From contig NZ_QOHK01000008.1 in assembly GCF_003319175.1 (NCBI RefSeq), positions 1 to 64,000 on the forward strand: a stretch of 64,000 nucleotides of DNA. Direction: 5' to 3'. Under the pieces are notes generated by a model. The model was not told where the DNA came from, searched no databases, and saw nothing but the letters and a program-made list of their open reading frames with translations. Source of the DNA: Blastococcus sp. TF02-8. GTDB lineage: Bacteria > Actinomycetota > Actinomycetes > Mycobacteriales > Geodermatophilaceae. Below, piece by piece: positions 41,385 to 50,349 of this stretch (position 1 is the stretch's first letter; every line of letters begins with the position of its first letter). The position numbers and the translations under genes were made by a program.

Positions 41385-42893
41385 GTGACCCACGCCCAGC
41401 CGGTCCCCGCACCCGCCGCCCCGACGGTCGCCGCCGTCGTCGTCCTCGCCGCCGGGCAGGGCACGCGGATGCGCTCGTCGTCGCCCAAGGTGCTGCACAC
41501 CCTGGGTGGTCGCAGCATGCTCGGGCACGTCCTCGCCGCCGCCGCCCCGCTCGCGGCCGGCGTGACGGTCGTCGTGGTGGGAGCAGGCCGCGAGCTCGTC
41601 CGGGAGCACCTCGCCGCGGTGGCCCCGGAGGCCCTGCCGGTGGTCCAGGAGGAGCAGCGCGGGTCCGGCCATGCCGCCGCCGTCGCGCTCGCCGCGGTAC
41701 CCGAGCTGAGCGGTCCGGTCCTGCTGGTCAACGGCGACGCCCCCCTCCTGCGGACCACCACGGTCGCCGCGCTGGTGGAGGAGCACCTGCGCGCCGGCAA
41801 CGCGCTCACCGTGCTGACGGCGGAGGTCGAGGACCCCACGGGCCTGGGCCGGATCGTCCGGGACGCCGACGGCTCCGTCGTGGCCATCGTCGAGCAGCGG
41901 GATGCCACCGACGAGCAGCGCGCGATCCGTGAGATCAACGCCGGCGTCTACGTCGGTGACGCGGCTGCCGTCCGCTCCGCCCTGGGCCGGATCGACGCCG
42001 ACAACGACCAGGGCGAGCTGTACTTCACCGACGTCCTGGGTCTGCTCGTCGAGGACGGCGCCCGGGTCGGCGGCGTGGTCGCGCAGGACCCGGACGACGT
42101 CCTGGGCTGCAACGACCGGGTGGAGCTCGCCGCCCGGCGCCGGACGCTCAACGACCGGGTCCTCGACGACCTGATGCGCAGCGGCGTCACCGTCGTCGAC
42201 CCCCTGACCACCTGGGTCGACGTCACCGTCACCGTGGGTCGCGACGCCGTCCTGGAGCCCGGCACCCACCTCCAGGGGGTGACCTCCGTGGGTGACGCTG
42301 CCCACGTGGGCCCGGACACCACGCTGGTCGACACCGAGGTGGGCGAGGGGGCCAGCGTGGTCCGCGCCCACGCGGTCGGTGCCAGGGTCGGCGCTCGGGT
42401 CTCCGTGGGCCCGTACGCCTACCTCCGCCCGGGCACCGACCTGGGTGCCGGGGCCAAGGTCGGCACCTTCGTCGAGACCAAGAACGCGCAGGTGGGAGAG
42501 GGGTCGAAGATCCCGCACCTGTCCTACGTGGGTGACGCGACGATCGGTCGGGGGACCAACATCGGGGCCGCCACGGTGTTCGTGAACTACGACGGCGTGG
42601 CCAAGCACCACACGACGATCGGCGACCACGCCCGCACGGGGGCCGACAACATGTTCGTGGCGCCGGTCACCGTCGGGGACGGCGCGTACACCGCCGCGGG
42701 GTCGGTCATCACCTCCGACGTGCCCCCCGGGGCGATGGCCGTCGCTCGGGCACCGCAGCGCAATGTGGCAGGCTGGGTGCGTCGCCGACGGTCCGGAACG
42801 CCCGCTGCGGAGGCCGCGGCAGCGGCCGAGGGCCGGGCCGGGGCACCCCGGGAGGAGTCGTCCGGGCCCTCCCGTGCGGACCACGACAGCTAG
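41385..42893 (+). CDS. glmU: Bifunctional GlmU (uridylyltransferase/acetyltransferase)
   Basis: The 502-residue protein from GTG 41385 (GAGGAG upstream) has an N-terminal pyrophosphorylase domain with VVLAAGQGTRMRSSSPKVLH, QRGSGHAA and LVNGDAPLLRTTT. From about residue 270 comes a left-handed beta-helix acetyltransferase domain (GPYAYLRPGTDLGAGAKVGT, FVETKNAQVGEGSKIPHLSY, NIGAATVFVNYDGVAKHHTT). It makes UDP-GlcNAc for peptidoglycan. A 45-residue disordered Ala/Glu-rich tail is typical of actinobacterial GlmU. It is followed 14 bp later by prs. Confidence 0.96.
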   Translation: MTHAQPVPAPAAPTVAAVVVLAAGQGTRMRSSSPKVLHTLGGRSMLGHVLAAAAPLAAGVTVVVVGAGRELVREHLAAVAPEALPVVQEEQRGSGHAAAVALAAVPELSGPVLLVNGDAPLLRTTTVAALVEEHLRAGNALTVLTAEVEDPTGLGRIVRDADGSVVAIVEQRDATDEQRAIREINAGVYVGDAAAVRSALGRIDADNDQGELYFTDVLGLLVEDGARVGGVVAQDPDDVLGCNDRVELAARRRTLNDRVLDDLMRSGVTVVDPLTTWVDVTVTVGRDAVLEPGTHLQGVTSVGDAAHVGPDTTLVDTEVGEGASVVRAHAVGARVGARVSVGPYAYLRPGTDLGAGAKVGTFVETKNAQVGEGSKIPHLSYVGDATIGRGTNIGAATVFVNYDGVAKHHTTIGDHARTGADNMFVAPVTVGDGAYTAAGSVITSDVPPGAMAVARAPQRNVAGWVRRRRSGTPAAEAAAAAEGRAGAPREESSGPSRADHDS

Positions 42894-42907
42894 GGACAGC
42901 GAAGCCG

Positions 42908-43888
42908 ATGAGTGCGATCCGGCAGACGACGAACAAGAGCCTGATGCTCTTCTCCGGTCGGGCCTACCCGGCGCTGACCGACGAGATCGCCGGTCACCTC
43001 GGCGTGACGCCCACCCCGACCGCGTCCTACGAGTTCGCCAACGGTGAGCTCTTCGTGCGGTTCGAGGAGTCGGTCCGCGGGTGCGACGCCTTCGTCGTCC
43101 AGAGCCACACGGCGCCGATCAACACCTGGCTCATGGAGCAGCTGATCATGGTCGACGCGCTCAAGCGCGCCTCGGCCAAGCGGATCACCGTCGTGGCCCC
43201 GTTCTTCCCCTACGCCCGCCAGGACAAGAAGCACCGCGGTCGCGAGCCGATCTCCGCCCGCCTGGTCGCCGACCTGTTCAAGACCGCGGGCGCCGACCGC
43301 CTCATGGCCGTCGACCTGCACACCGCCCAGATCCAGGGCTTCTTCGACGGGCCGGTCGACCACCTCTTCGCGATGGACCTGCTCGTCGACGAGGTCAAGC
43401 GCAAGTGGGGCCACTGCGACCTCACCGTCGTCTCGCCCGACGCCGGGCGGGTGCGCGTCTCGGAGCGGTGGAGCGACAAGCTCGGCGGCACCCCGCTGGC
43501 CTTCATCCACAAGACGCGCGACGTGACGCGTCCCAACGAGGTCGTCGCCAACCGCGTGGTCGGTGAGGTCGAGGGGCGGGTCTGCGTCCTGGTCGACGAC
43601 ATGATCGACACCGGCGGGACGATCGTGAAGGCCGCCGACACCCTCTTCGCGCAGGGCGCGGCCGACGTCGTCATCGCCGCCACCCACGGCGTGCTGTCGG
43701 GGCCGGCGGTCGACCGGCTCAAGAACAGCCGGGTCAGCGAGGTGCTGATCACCAACACGCTGCCCATCGAGCCGTCGCGGCAGTTCGACAAGCTCACCGT
43801 GCTCTCCATCGCCCCGTTGCTCGCCCAGGCGATCAAGGCCGTCTTCGAGGACGGCTCGGTCACCAGCCTCTTCGGCGGGGAGTCGTGA
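42908..43888 (+). CDS. prs: Ribose-phosphate pyrophosphokinase
   Basis: The 326-residue protein has the class I PRPP synthase pattern: LMLFSGRAYPALTDEIAGHL, YEFANGELFVRFEESVRGCD, FFPYARQDKKHRGREPISAR (catalytic loop), VDLHTAQIQGFF and the PRPP-binding loop VLVDDMIDTGGTIVKAA. It makes PRPP from ribose-5-phosphate and ATP for nucleotide, His and Trp synthesis, and also for arabinogalactan precursors in actinobacteria. It follows glmU by 14 bp, an order conserved in mycobacteria (prsA-glmU). Confidence 0.96.
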   Translation: MSAIRQTTNKSLMLFSGRAYPALTDEIAGHLGVTPTPTASYEFANGELFVRFEESVRGCDAFVVQSHTAPINTWLMEQLIMVDALKRASAKRITVVAPFFPYARQDKKHRGREPISARLVADLFKTAGADRLMAVDLHTAQIQGFFDGPVDHLFAMDLLVDEVKRKWGHCDLTVVSPDAGRVRVSERWSDKLGGTPLAFIHKTRDVTRPNEVVANRVVGEVEGRVCVLVDDMIDTGGTIVKAADTLFAQGAADVVIAATHGVLSGPAVDRLKNSRVSEVLITNTLPIEPSRQFDKLTVLSIAPLLAQAIKAVFEDGSVTSLFGGES

Positions 43889-44003
43889 CATGGCGGTCCT
43901 CCGGACCGCACCGCGACCGCGGGACGTCCCCGGCGTGAGCTGAGCCGCGCCGCGGGGACCCTCCGGGCCCCGCTCCGCGGCGCCGGAACGGCACCTGGCC
44001 GCG

Positions 44004-44026
44004 GTACCCGGCCGAAGGCCGGGTAC
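44004..44026. terminator. Hairpin between prs and rplY
   Basis: A perfect 10-bp stem GTACCCGGCC/GGCCGGGTAC with loop GAA, 116 bp after prs and 123 bp before rplY. It may end the glmU-prs transcript or regulate rplY; no T tract is seen. Confidence 0.5.
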
Positions 44027-44148
44027 AGTCCAGCACAGCCCGGCGAGGGAGCGGTTCGTCCGACTCCGTGATCGACGTGTGCCCCCAGGGGTGTGCTGCG
44101 CTCGCGCGCCGGTCGCAGACCGATCCACCTTCTGAGGAGCACATCACC

Positions 44149-44865
44149 GTGGCTGACTTCCGTCTCGAGGCCGAGACCCGCACCGAGTTCGGCAAGGGCA
44201 GCGCCCGCCGCACCCGCCGCGCCGGCCGCATCCCCGCCGTCCTCTACGGGCACGGCAAGGACGTCGTCCACCTGTCGCTGCCCGCGCGCGAGTTCGCCGC
44301 GGCGCTGCGCAACGGCGGGTCCAACGTCCTGCTGACCGTCGTCCTGGACGGCAAGGAGCAGCTGGCCCTGACCAAGGCCGTGCAGCGCGACCCGCTGACC
44401 CGCGTCCACGAGCACGTCGACCTGGTGATCGTCCGCCGCGGCGAGAAGGTCACCGTCGACGTCCCGGTCCTGACCGTCGGCGAGACCACCGCCGACGTGC
44501 TGGTGAGCATCGAGCTCAACACCGTGTCGCTCGAGGTCCAGGCCACCGCGATCCCCGAGTCGATCGAGGTCGACGTCACCGGCCGCGGTGCCGGTGAGGG
44601 CGTGACCGCCGGTTCGCTGACCCTGCCGAAGGGCGCCACGCTGGTCACCGACGCCGAGGCCCTCGTCGTCAACCTGATGGCTGCTCCCAGCGCCGAGGCC
44701 CTCGAGGCCGAGCTGGCCGAGGCCGAGGCCGAGGCCGGCATCGAGCGCGAGGAGTCCGACGAGGCCGCCGAGGGCGCCGGCGAGGGCGACGTCGTCCCCG
44801 AGCCGCAGGACCAGGGCAGCGGCGAGTCGATGGACTCGGCGGAGAAGTCCGCCGACAACGGCTGA
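44149..44865 (+). CDS. rplY: 50S ribosomal protein L25 (Ctc form)
   Basis: The 238-residue protein from GTG 44149 (GAGGAG upstream) has an N-terminal 5S rRNA-binding L25 domain ([60 protein letters not shown]). A C-terminal Ctc (TL5) domain follows ([40 protein letters not shown]). A strongly acidic Ala/Glu tail of about 55 residues ends the protein. In other bacteria Ctc is stress-induced. The stop codon overlaps the ribosome site of pth. Confidence 0.95.
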   Translation: MADFRLEAETRTEFGKGSARRTRRAGRIPAVLYGHGKDVVHLSLPAREFAAALRNGGSNVLLTVVLDGKEQLALTKAVQRDPLTRVHEHVDLVIVRRGEKVTVDVPVLTVGETTADVLVSIELNTVSLEVQATAIPESIEVDVTGRGAGEGVTAGSLTLPKGATLVTDAEALVVNLMAAPSAEALEAELAEAEAEAGIEREESDEAAEGAGEGDVVPEPQDQGSGESMDSAEKSADNG

Positions 44866-44873
44866 GGTCTCCG

Positions 44874-45521
44874 CTGACCGAGAGCACGACCCGCGGGGGC
44901 GCCGGCACTGCCGGCGCCCCCGCGGCGTCCCCGCCGTCCGAAGGCCCCTTCCTCGTCGTGGGACTGGGCAACCCCGGGCCGCAGTACGCCGGCAACCGGC
45001 ACAACGTGGGCGCCATGGTCCTCGAGGAGCTCGCCCGCCGCGCGGGCGTCAGGCTCGCTCCCGGCAAGGGTGCGCGATCGCGCGCGGTGTCCGGGGAGGG
45101 CCGGCTGGCGGGGCGGCGGGTCGTGCTCGCGGTGCCGTCGACCTACATGAACGAGTCCGGTGGTCCGGTGCGCGGCCTGCTCGACTACCACAAGCTGCCG
45201 CCGGAGCAGCTGGTCGTCCTGCACGACGAGCTCGACATCCCGTTCTCCGCCGTCCGGCTCAAGCGGGGCGGGGGAGAGGGCGGGCACAACGGGTTGCGCT
45301 CGATCAGCCGCTCGACCGGCACGAAGGACTACCTCCGGGTGCGCGTCGGCATCGGCCGCCCCCCGGGCAGGCAGGATCCTGCCGACTTCGTGCTCAAGGA
45401 CTTCTCGTCCACCGAGCGCAGGGAGCTCGACCTGCTGGTGGTCGAGGCGGCCGACGCCACCGAGCTCCTGCTGACCGCAGGGCTCGAGGCCGCCCAGAAC
45501 CAGGTCCACCCGCGCACCTGA
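44874..45521 (+). CDS. pth: Peptidyl-tRNA hydrolase
   Basis: The 215-residue form is read from CTG 44874, which has GAGG six bases upstream (inside the rplY stop region). [20 protein letters not shown] (26-45) holds Asn33 and catalytic His43; [29 protein letters not shown] (Asp118) and [13 protein letters not shown] (Asn139) complete the site. The next usual start, GTG 44958, would cut off the FLVV core strand. It frees tRNA from dropped peptides. The first 24 residues are a non-conserved linker encoded partly by a perfect hairpin. Confidence 0.9.
   Translation: MTESTTRGGAGTAGAPAASPPSEGPFLVVGLGNPGPQYAGNRHNVGAMVLEELARRAGVRLAPGKGARSRAVSGEGRLAGRRVVLAVPSTYMNESGGPVRGLLDYHKLPPEQLVVLHDELDIPFSAVRLKRGGGEGGHNGLRSISRSTGTKDYLRVRVGIGRPPGRQDPADFVLKDFSSTERRELDLLVVEAADATELLLTAGLEAAQNQVHPRT
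44891..44925. repeat. Perfect 17-bp inverted repeat at the start of pth
   Basis: CCGCGGGGGCGCCGGCA (44891-44907) is the exact complement of 44909-44925 with one base between. It is as strong as any terminator in the window but lies inside the CTG-started pth frame, where it encodes [11 protein letters not shown]. It may attenuate rplY-pth readthrough. Confidence 0.85.
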
Positions 45522-45645
45522 TCGTCGACGGGCGGGGCCGCCGGGTCCTATCGGGTGAAAGCGTGACGCTCCGTGTTGACGGGAGCCCTGACGCTCTGTG
45601 ATGGTTGCCGCGCATCTGCACCATCGCGCATCGGAAAGGCGCTGC

Positions 45646-45659
45646 TCACAGGCGTGTGA
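45646..45659. promoter_or_regulatory. TCACA-GGCG-TGTGA inverted repeat before the polysaccharide cluster
   Basis: A perfect 5-bp inverted repeat lies 55 bp upstream of the first polysaccharide gene. TGTGA/TCACA half-sites occur in CRP-type operators, although here they face outward (TCACA first), so it is only a candidate. Direct copies of TGACGCTCYGTG also lie at 45564-45575 and 45589-45600. Confidence 0.35.
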
Positions 45660-45714
45660 TATCGCCTGCGGGTACCGATCCGACTACGCTGCGTAACATC
45701 GTTCGGGGGGACGC

Positions 45715-47220
45715 ATGCTCTTGGATCGCCAGCAGGCGAGCAACGGGGCGGTGATCCTGCCGGGAGCTCCCGGTGGATCGACCGCTGTCTCCCTGCCGCG
45801 TCCCCGTCCGCTCGCCCGCCGCTCCGCACCGGCCTGGGTGCGCTCGTACACCGTCGCCCTGGTCGCGGTGGAGACGCTGATGGCCGCCGCCGCCGGTGCC
45901 GCGGTGCTGTTCGGCCGGGCCGCCCCGGTCCCCCCGGGGTCGGCGCTGTTCTGGGCTGCCCTCGCGCTGGTCGTGGCGTGGCCGGTCCTGCTCGGGTGCA
46001 CCGGCGCCTACGCCGAGCGCGGGTACGGGACCGGGAGCGACGAGTACCGCAGGGTCGCCCGCGCGGGCTTCCTGCTGCTGGCGACGACGAGCTTCGTCTC
46101 CTACGTCGGGGCGCTCGACCTCAGCCGCGCGCTGGTGGTCGTGGCCATCCCGCTGCTCACCCTGGCCACGCTGCTCGGCCGGTACGCCGCGCGCGCCCGC
46201 CTGCGGGCGCTCCGCGCCCAGGGGCAGTGCACGAAGAAGGTGGTCGTCGTCGGCCGGGGCAGTGCGGTGCTGGAGCTGGTCACGCGGCTGCAGCGCGAGC
46301 AGTACGCCGGGCTGGAGGTGGTGGCGGCCGCCGTCACCCCGTCCGACCGGGTCCGGGTCGCCGAGCGGGCCGGCGTGCCCGTCGGCGGTCTCGACGACGT
46401 GCTGCTCCTCGCCGAGACGCACGACGCGGACACCATCGCCGTGACCTCCGCGAGCGAGACCGCGGCGCAGTACCTCCGGCAGCTGTCCTGGCAGCTCGAG
46501 GGCACCGGCATCGAGCTGCTCGTCGCCCCGGGCCTCATCGAGGTGGCCGGCCCGCGGCTGCACATCCGTCCCTTCGAGGGGCTGCCCCTCCTCGCGGTCG
46601 AGCAGCCGTGCTTCGAAGGCTGGCGCCGCGTCGTCAAGGGCGGCGTGGACCGCTGCGTGGCGGCGCTGGCCCTGCTGGCGTTGGCGCCGGCGCTGCTGCT
46701 CATCGCGGCGGCGGTCTCCCTGACCAGCGCCGGGCCGGTCCTCTACCGCCAGGAGCGGGTCGGCCTGAACGGTCGCACCTTCACCATGCTCAAGTTCCGG
46801 AGCATGGTGGTCGACGCCGATCGCCAGCTGGACGGCCTGCGCGCGGAGAACATCTCCGACGGGCTGTTGTTCAAGCTCCGCACCGACCCCCGCGTGACCC
46901 CGGTGGGCCGGCTGCTGCGCCGGCTGTCGCTCGACGAGCTGCCGCAGCTGCTCAACGTGCTCGGTGGCTCGATGTCGCTCGTGGGCCCGCGCCCGCCGCT
47001 GCCCGCCGAGGTCGCCCGGTACGACACCTCCGTGAGCCGCCGTCTGCTGGTCAAGCCGGGGCTGACCGGGCTGTGGCAGATCTCCGGGCGGAGCGACCTG
47101 TCGTGGGAGGAGTCGGTCCGGCTGGATCTCCGCTACGTCGAGAACTGGTCGCTGGCGCTGGACGCGGTCATCCTCTGGAAGACCGGGCGAGCCGTGCTGT
47201 CCCGCTCCGGGGCGTATTGA
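45715..47220 (+). CDS. Polyprenyl-phosphate sugar phosphotransferase (WbaP/CpsE-like)
   Basis: The 501-residue initiating transferase has four N-terminal TM segments (about 44-64, 75-97, 108-126, 130-145), then a nucleotide-binding-like domain (KKVVVVGRGSAVLELVTRLQ), a fifth membrane-inserting helix (LALLALAPALLLIAAAVSLT) and the catalytic C-terminus: VLYRQERVGLNGRTFTMLKF-RSM, LSLDELPQLLNVLGGSMSLV and GPRPPLP. This PNPT/HPT-type enzyme loads the first sugar-1-phosphate on undecaprenyl phosphate, opening exopolysaccharide synthesis. It is the first gene of the polysaccharide region. Confidence 0.93.
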   Translation: MLLDRQQASNGAVILPGAPGGSTAVSLPRPRPLARRSAPAWVRSYTVALVAVETLMAAAAGAAVLFGRAAPVPPGSALFWAALALVVAWPVLLGCTGAYAERGYGTGSDEYRRVARAGFLLLATTSFVSYVGALDLSRALVVVAIPLLTLATLLGRYAARARLRALRAQGQCTKKVVVVGRGSAVLELVTRLQREQYAGLEVVAAAVTPSDRVRVAERAGVPVGGLDDVLLLAETHDADTIAVTSASETAAQYLRQLSWQLEGTGIELLVAPGLIEVAGPRLHIRPFEGLPLLAVEQPCFEGWRRVVKGGVDRCVAALALLALAPALLLIAAAVSLTSAGPVLYRQERVGLNGRTFTMLKFRSMVVDADRQLDGLRAENISDGLLFKLRTDPRVTPVGRLLRRLSLDELPQLLNVLGGSMSLVGPRPPLPAEVARYDTSVSRRLLVKPGLTGLWQISGRSDLSWEESVRLDLRYVENWSLALDAVILWKTGRAVLSRSGAY

Positions 47221-47372
47221 CCCACCTCTTCCGGGCGTCACTCGCACGAGTCACGCCCACCCGAGGATCGGCCCCCGGTGGCCGCGCCGTCGGCGAAGCT
47301 CCTGGTGGGAGAGCGTCGAAGCGGTCACCGTCAGGTGACCGGACCGGACGCTCAGGACAGGACGGAGGGGCC

Positions 47373-48623
47373 ATGCGGATCGCCATGGTCGGCACGCGCG
47401 GCGTACCCGCTCGGTACGGAGGGTTCGAGACCGCCGTCGAGGAGGTCGGGCGCCGGCTCGCCGAGCGGGGCCACCGGGTGGTCGTCTACTGCCGCAGCAC
47501 GCCCGGTCAGGCCGAGCGGCCGCAGCGGTACCTGGGCATGGAGCTGGTGCACCTGCCGGCGGCGCGCAAGCGCTCGCTGGAGACCCTGAGCCACTCAGCA
47601 CTCTCCGTGGCCCACCTCCTGGCGCACCGCACCGACGCGGCCTTCGTGTTCAACGCAGCCAACGCGCCGCTGCTGCCCGCACTGCGTGCGGCGCGCATCC
47701 CGGTCGCGACCCACGTGGACGGGCTGGAGTGGAAGCGGGCCAAGTGGGGTCCGATCGGCCAGCGCTACTACCGCATGGCCGAGGCGCTGGCCGTCCGCTG
47801 GTCGGACGCGCTGATCGCCGATGCCCAGGGGATCGCCGACTACTACCGGTCGGAGTTCGGGGTGCCCACCACGCTGCTCACCTACGGCGCGCCCATGATC
47901 GCCCCGGGCACGGACAAGCTGGCCGAACTGGGGCTCACCCCGGGCGGTTACCACCTCGTCGTGGCGCGCTTCGAGCCGGAGAACCACGTCGACGTCATCG
48001 TCGACGGCTACCGGCGCAGCGGCGCCACCAAGCCGCTGGTCGTCGTCGGCTCGGCCCCGTACTCCGACGCCTACACCGCGCGGGTGCACGGGCTGGCCGA
48101 CGAGCGGGTGCGGTTCCTCGGGGGCGTCTGGGACCAGGACCAGCTCGACCAGCTCTACGCGCACGCCTACACCTACCTGCACGGGCACTCGGTCGGCGGC
48201 ACCAACCCGTCGCTGCTGCGCGCCATCGGGGCCGGTACGGCGGTGCTCGCCTACGACGTCGACTTCAACCGGGAGGTCATCGAGGACTCCGGCCGCTTCT
48301 TCGTGAGCCCCGCGGACGTCGCCGCGCTGGTGGACGCCGCCGAGTCCGACCCGGTGTCGATCCGGCGTTCCGGGGTGCGGGCGCGTGAGCTCGCGAAGGG
48401 CTACGACTGGGACGACGTGGCCGCGGGGTACGAGCAGCTCGCCCGCCGGCTCGCCGGCCGCCACGTGCCCGCTCGTCGTCCCTCGGGGCGCCGCTTCCCG
48501 GCCGCGACGTCGGTGCCGGCGCCGGTCCCGTTCCCGCGACCGGCCGTGCTGCCGGAGGTGTCGGGGCGGACCGCGATGGGTGCCGGCTCCGAGGTGATCC
48601 GGTTCCCGGGAGCCCAGCAGTGA
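47373..48623 (+). CDS. Glycosyltransferase of the DUF1972/GT4 type
   Basis: The 416-residue protein from ATG 47373 (GGAGGGG upstream) starts MRIAMVGTRGVPARYGGFET, the DUF1972 N-domain signature of rhamnosyl- and related transferases (GTRGVPAxYGGFE). THVDGLEWKRAKWG, LVVARFEPENHVDVIVDGYR, VRFLGGVWDQDQLDQLYAHA and the sugar-nucleotide site HSVGGTNPSLLRAIGAGTAV follow. A Pro-rich 55-residue tail ends the protein. It adds a sugar, possibly a deoxyhexose, to the lipid-linked unit. The next gene starts within its stop (GTGA). Confidence 0.92.
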   Translation: MRIAMVGTRGVPARYGGFETAVEEVGRRLAERGHRVVVYCRSTPGQAERPQRYLGMELVHLPAARKRSLETLSHSALSVAHLLAHRTDAAFVFNAANAPLLPALRAARIPVATHVDGLEWKRAKWGPIGQRYYRMAEALAVRWSDALIADAQGIADYYRSEFGVPTTLLTYGAPMIAPGTDKLAELGLTPGGYHLVVARFEPENHVDVIVDGYRRSGATKPLVVVGSAPYSDAYTARVHGLADERVRFLGGVWDQDQLDQLYAHAYTYLHGHSVGGTNPSLLRAIGAGTAVLAYDVDFNREVIEDSGRFFVSPADVAALVDAAESDPVSIRRSGVRARELAKGYDWDDVAAGYEQLARRLAGRHVPARRPSGRRFPAATSVPAPVPFPRPAVLPEVSGRTAMGAGSEVIRFPGAQQ

Positions 48624-49384
48624 CCCTCGCCGACACGGCCCGGCCGGTCCCGGCCCGGGGCGAGAGCCTCCGGACGACGATCGGGCGCCTCTCCGCGGCT
48701 CAGAAGGGTGCCACGGGCGCTCCCGCCTACTCGCGGTTCGTGAACCGCAAGGCGGGTCGTGTCCTGGCGGCTCTGGCCTTCCACGCACGGCTGACGCCGA
48801 ACGCGGTCACCGCTGTGAGTGCGACCTTCACGGCCTCGGCGATCGCCCTGCTCGCACTCGCCCGTCCGTCCTGGCCGGTCGGCGTCGCGGTCTCGGTGCT
48901 CCTCGCCGTCGGTTACGCCTTCGACGCGGCCGACGGGCAGCTCGCCCGCCTGCGCGGGGGTGGGTCGCCGGCGGGGGAGTGGCTCGACCACATGGTCGAC
49001 GCCGCCAAGACCTCGAGCCTCCACCTGGCCCTGCTCGTCGGGCTCTACCGGTCCGAGGCGGTGCCCCGCGGGCCCTGGCTGCTCGTGCCGCTGGGCTTCT
49101 GCGTCGTCGCCGCGGTCCTCTTCTTCGGCACGATGCTCAACGAGGCCCTGCGTGAGCGGCACGGGGCGCGCACGCGTGCGGCACGGACCGACCAGCGCCC
49201 CAGCATCCTCCGCTCGCTCCTCGTGGTCCCGACCGACTACGGCCTGCTCTGCTGGGTGTTCGTCCTCCTGGGCGCGCCCGCGATCTTCTTCGGCGTGTAC
49301 ACGTTCCTCTTCGCCGCGACTGCCGGGTACCTCGTGCTCGCCTGCGGCAAGTGGTTCCGCGAGATCGGACGGTTGCCCCGATGA
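48620..49384 (+). CDS. CDP-alcohol phosphatidyltransferase-family enzyme
   Basis: The 254-residue integral membrane enzyme has the signature D-x2-DG-x2-AR-x8-G-x3-D-x3-D, read as DAADGQLARLRGGG plus GEWLDHMVD (about 109-133). Five or six TM segments follow or surround it. CDP-alcohol enzymes move a phospho-alcohol from CDP to an acceptor. In a polysaccharide operon (overlapping the preceding GT gene by 4 nt) it may add a phosphoglycerol- or phosphoinositol-like group to the polymer or make its lipid anchor. The substrate cannot be read from sequence. Confidence 0.88.
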   Translation: MTLADTARPVPARGESLRTTIGRLSAAQKGATGAPAYSRFVNRKAGRVLAALAFHARLTPNAVTAVSATFTASAIALLALARPSWPVGVAVSVLLAVGYAFDAADGQLARLRGGGSPAGEWLDHMVDAAKTSSLHLALLVGLYRSEAVPRGPWLLVPLGFCVVAAVLFFGTMLNEALRERHGARTRAARTDQRPSILRSLLVVPTDYGLLCWVFVLLGAPAIFFGVYTFLFAATAGYLVLACGKWFREIGRLPR

Positions 49385-50040
49385 GCACTCCCACCGAGAC
49401 GCCGGCACCCGGTCCGGTCGCGTCGCCGGGCCGTCGACGGCTCCTCCTCGCCCTCGCGGCGGGCGCGCTGGTCGCCGTCCTGGTCGTGGTCGCCGTGCTG
49501 CTCGGCGGGGACGACGACGACGACCGGAAGCCGACCTCCGGTGCCTCCAGCACCAGCTCCGCCCCGACCGACACCGCGGTCCCGCCGCCGCTGCCGACCC
49601 CGGAGCCGACCGGGCCCACCGAGGACGCCGACGAGCTGCCGGCACCGCTGCCCGAGGCGGCGCTGGACGCGACCGTGGACGCCGGGAACGGCGTCGCCGC
49701 CTCCCTGCCCTCCATCCGGGGCATCCAGGGATCGGCCACCGGACCGGGCAACATCGCCGGCCCGGCCGTCCAGGTGACGGTCCGGATCAGCAACGGCTCC
49801 GCTGCCGCGATCTCCCTGGGCGGTGTGGCCGTGAACATGTACTACAGCGACGAGCGCACTCCGGCGTCCCCGCTCGACGACCCCTCGCAGCGCCCGTTCG
49901 CGGGCATGCTCGACCCCGGGCAGAGCGCGGAGGGCGTCTACGTCTTCAGCGTCCCCGCCGAGGCGCGCGACATGGTGACCGTCGAGGTCGGTTACCAGGC
50001 GGGGGCTCCGCTGGTGCTCTTCACCGGCCCCGTCCGCTGA
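49381..50040 (+). CDS. Membrane-anchored extracytoplasmic protein with Ig-like domain
   Basis: The 219-residue protein overlaps the upstream stop by 4 nt (ATGA). A short Pro-rich cytoplasmic start is followed by RRR and one TM helix (about 30-50, LLLALAAGALVAVLVVVAVL). A GGDDDDD motif and a 50-residue Ser/Thr/Pro stalk come next. A beta-sandwich of about 110 residues follows (VQVTVRISNGSAAAISLGGV, VNMYYSDERTPASPLDD, PGQSAEGVYVFSVPAEARDM) similar in style to DUF4352-like or bacterial Ig domains. It is probably outside the cell and a partner of the polysaccharide machinery. The Ser/Thr/Pro stalk could be mannosylated by Pmt. Confidence 0.75.
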   Translation: MSTPTETPAPGPVASPGRRRLLLALAAGALVAVLVVVAVLLGGDDDDDRKPTSGASSTSSAPTDTAVPPPLPTPEPTGPTEDADELPAPLPEAALDATVDAGNGVAASLPSIRGIQGSATGPGNIAGPAVQVTVRISNGSAAAISLGGVAVNMYYSDERTPASPLDDPSQRPFAGMLDPGQSAEGVYVFSVPAEARDMVTVEVGYQAGAPLVLFTGPVR

Positions 50041-50043
50041 GCC

Positions 50044-50063
50044 CCGGCCCCGTCCGGGGCCGG
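50044..50063. terminator. Terminator hairpin after the Ig-like protein gene
   Basis: CCGGCCCC-GTCC-GGGGCCGG forms a compact GC stem directly after the stop codon; more hairpins (CCCCGACCGGGG at 50082-50093) follow. The rest of the 310-bp gap to the next gene holds only a probable promoter region. Confidence 0.65.
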
Positions 50064-50349
50064 CTCCCTCTCCCGCAGGACCCCGACCGGGGTCGGCCGC
50101 GTCGTCCGCGGCCGGCCCCGGTCGTCGTCGTACCGGCCCGCAGCGGCCGTCACCTGCCCGAATCGGTCGCAGGAGGACGAGTGTCCGATCACCCATAGTC
50201 ACGAACCGTCGATGATCGACGGAAGAATGCCCTGGTTGTCACCGAATCGGGCGGTTGCGTCGCAGAGTTTCAGCGCTGATCGTCACTCTAGGTATTCGGG
50301 AACCGGTCCGTCTGCGTGACGGTCGGGGATGCGACATGGGGGAAGCGGC

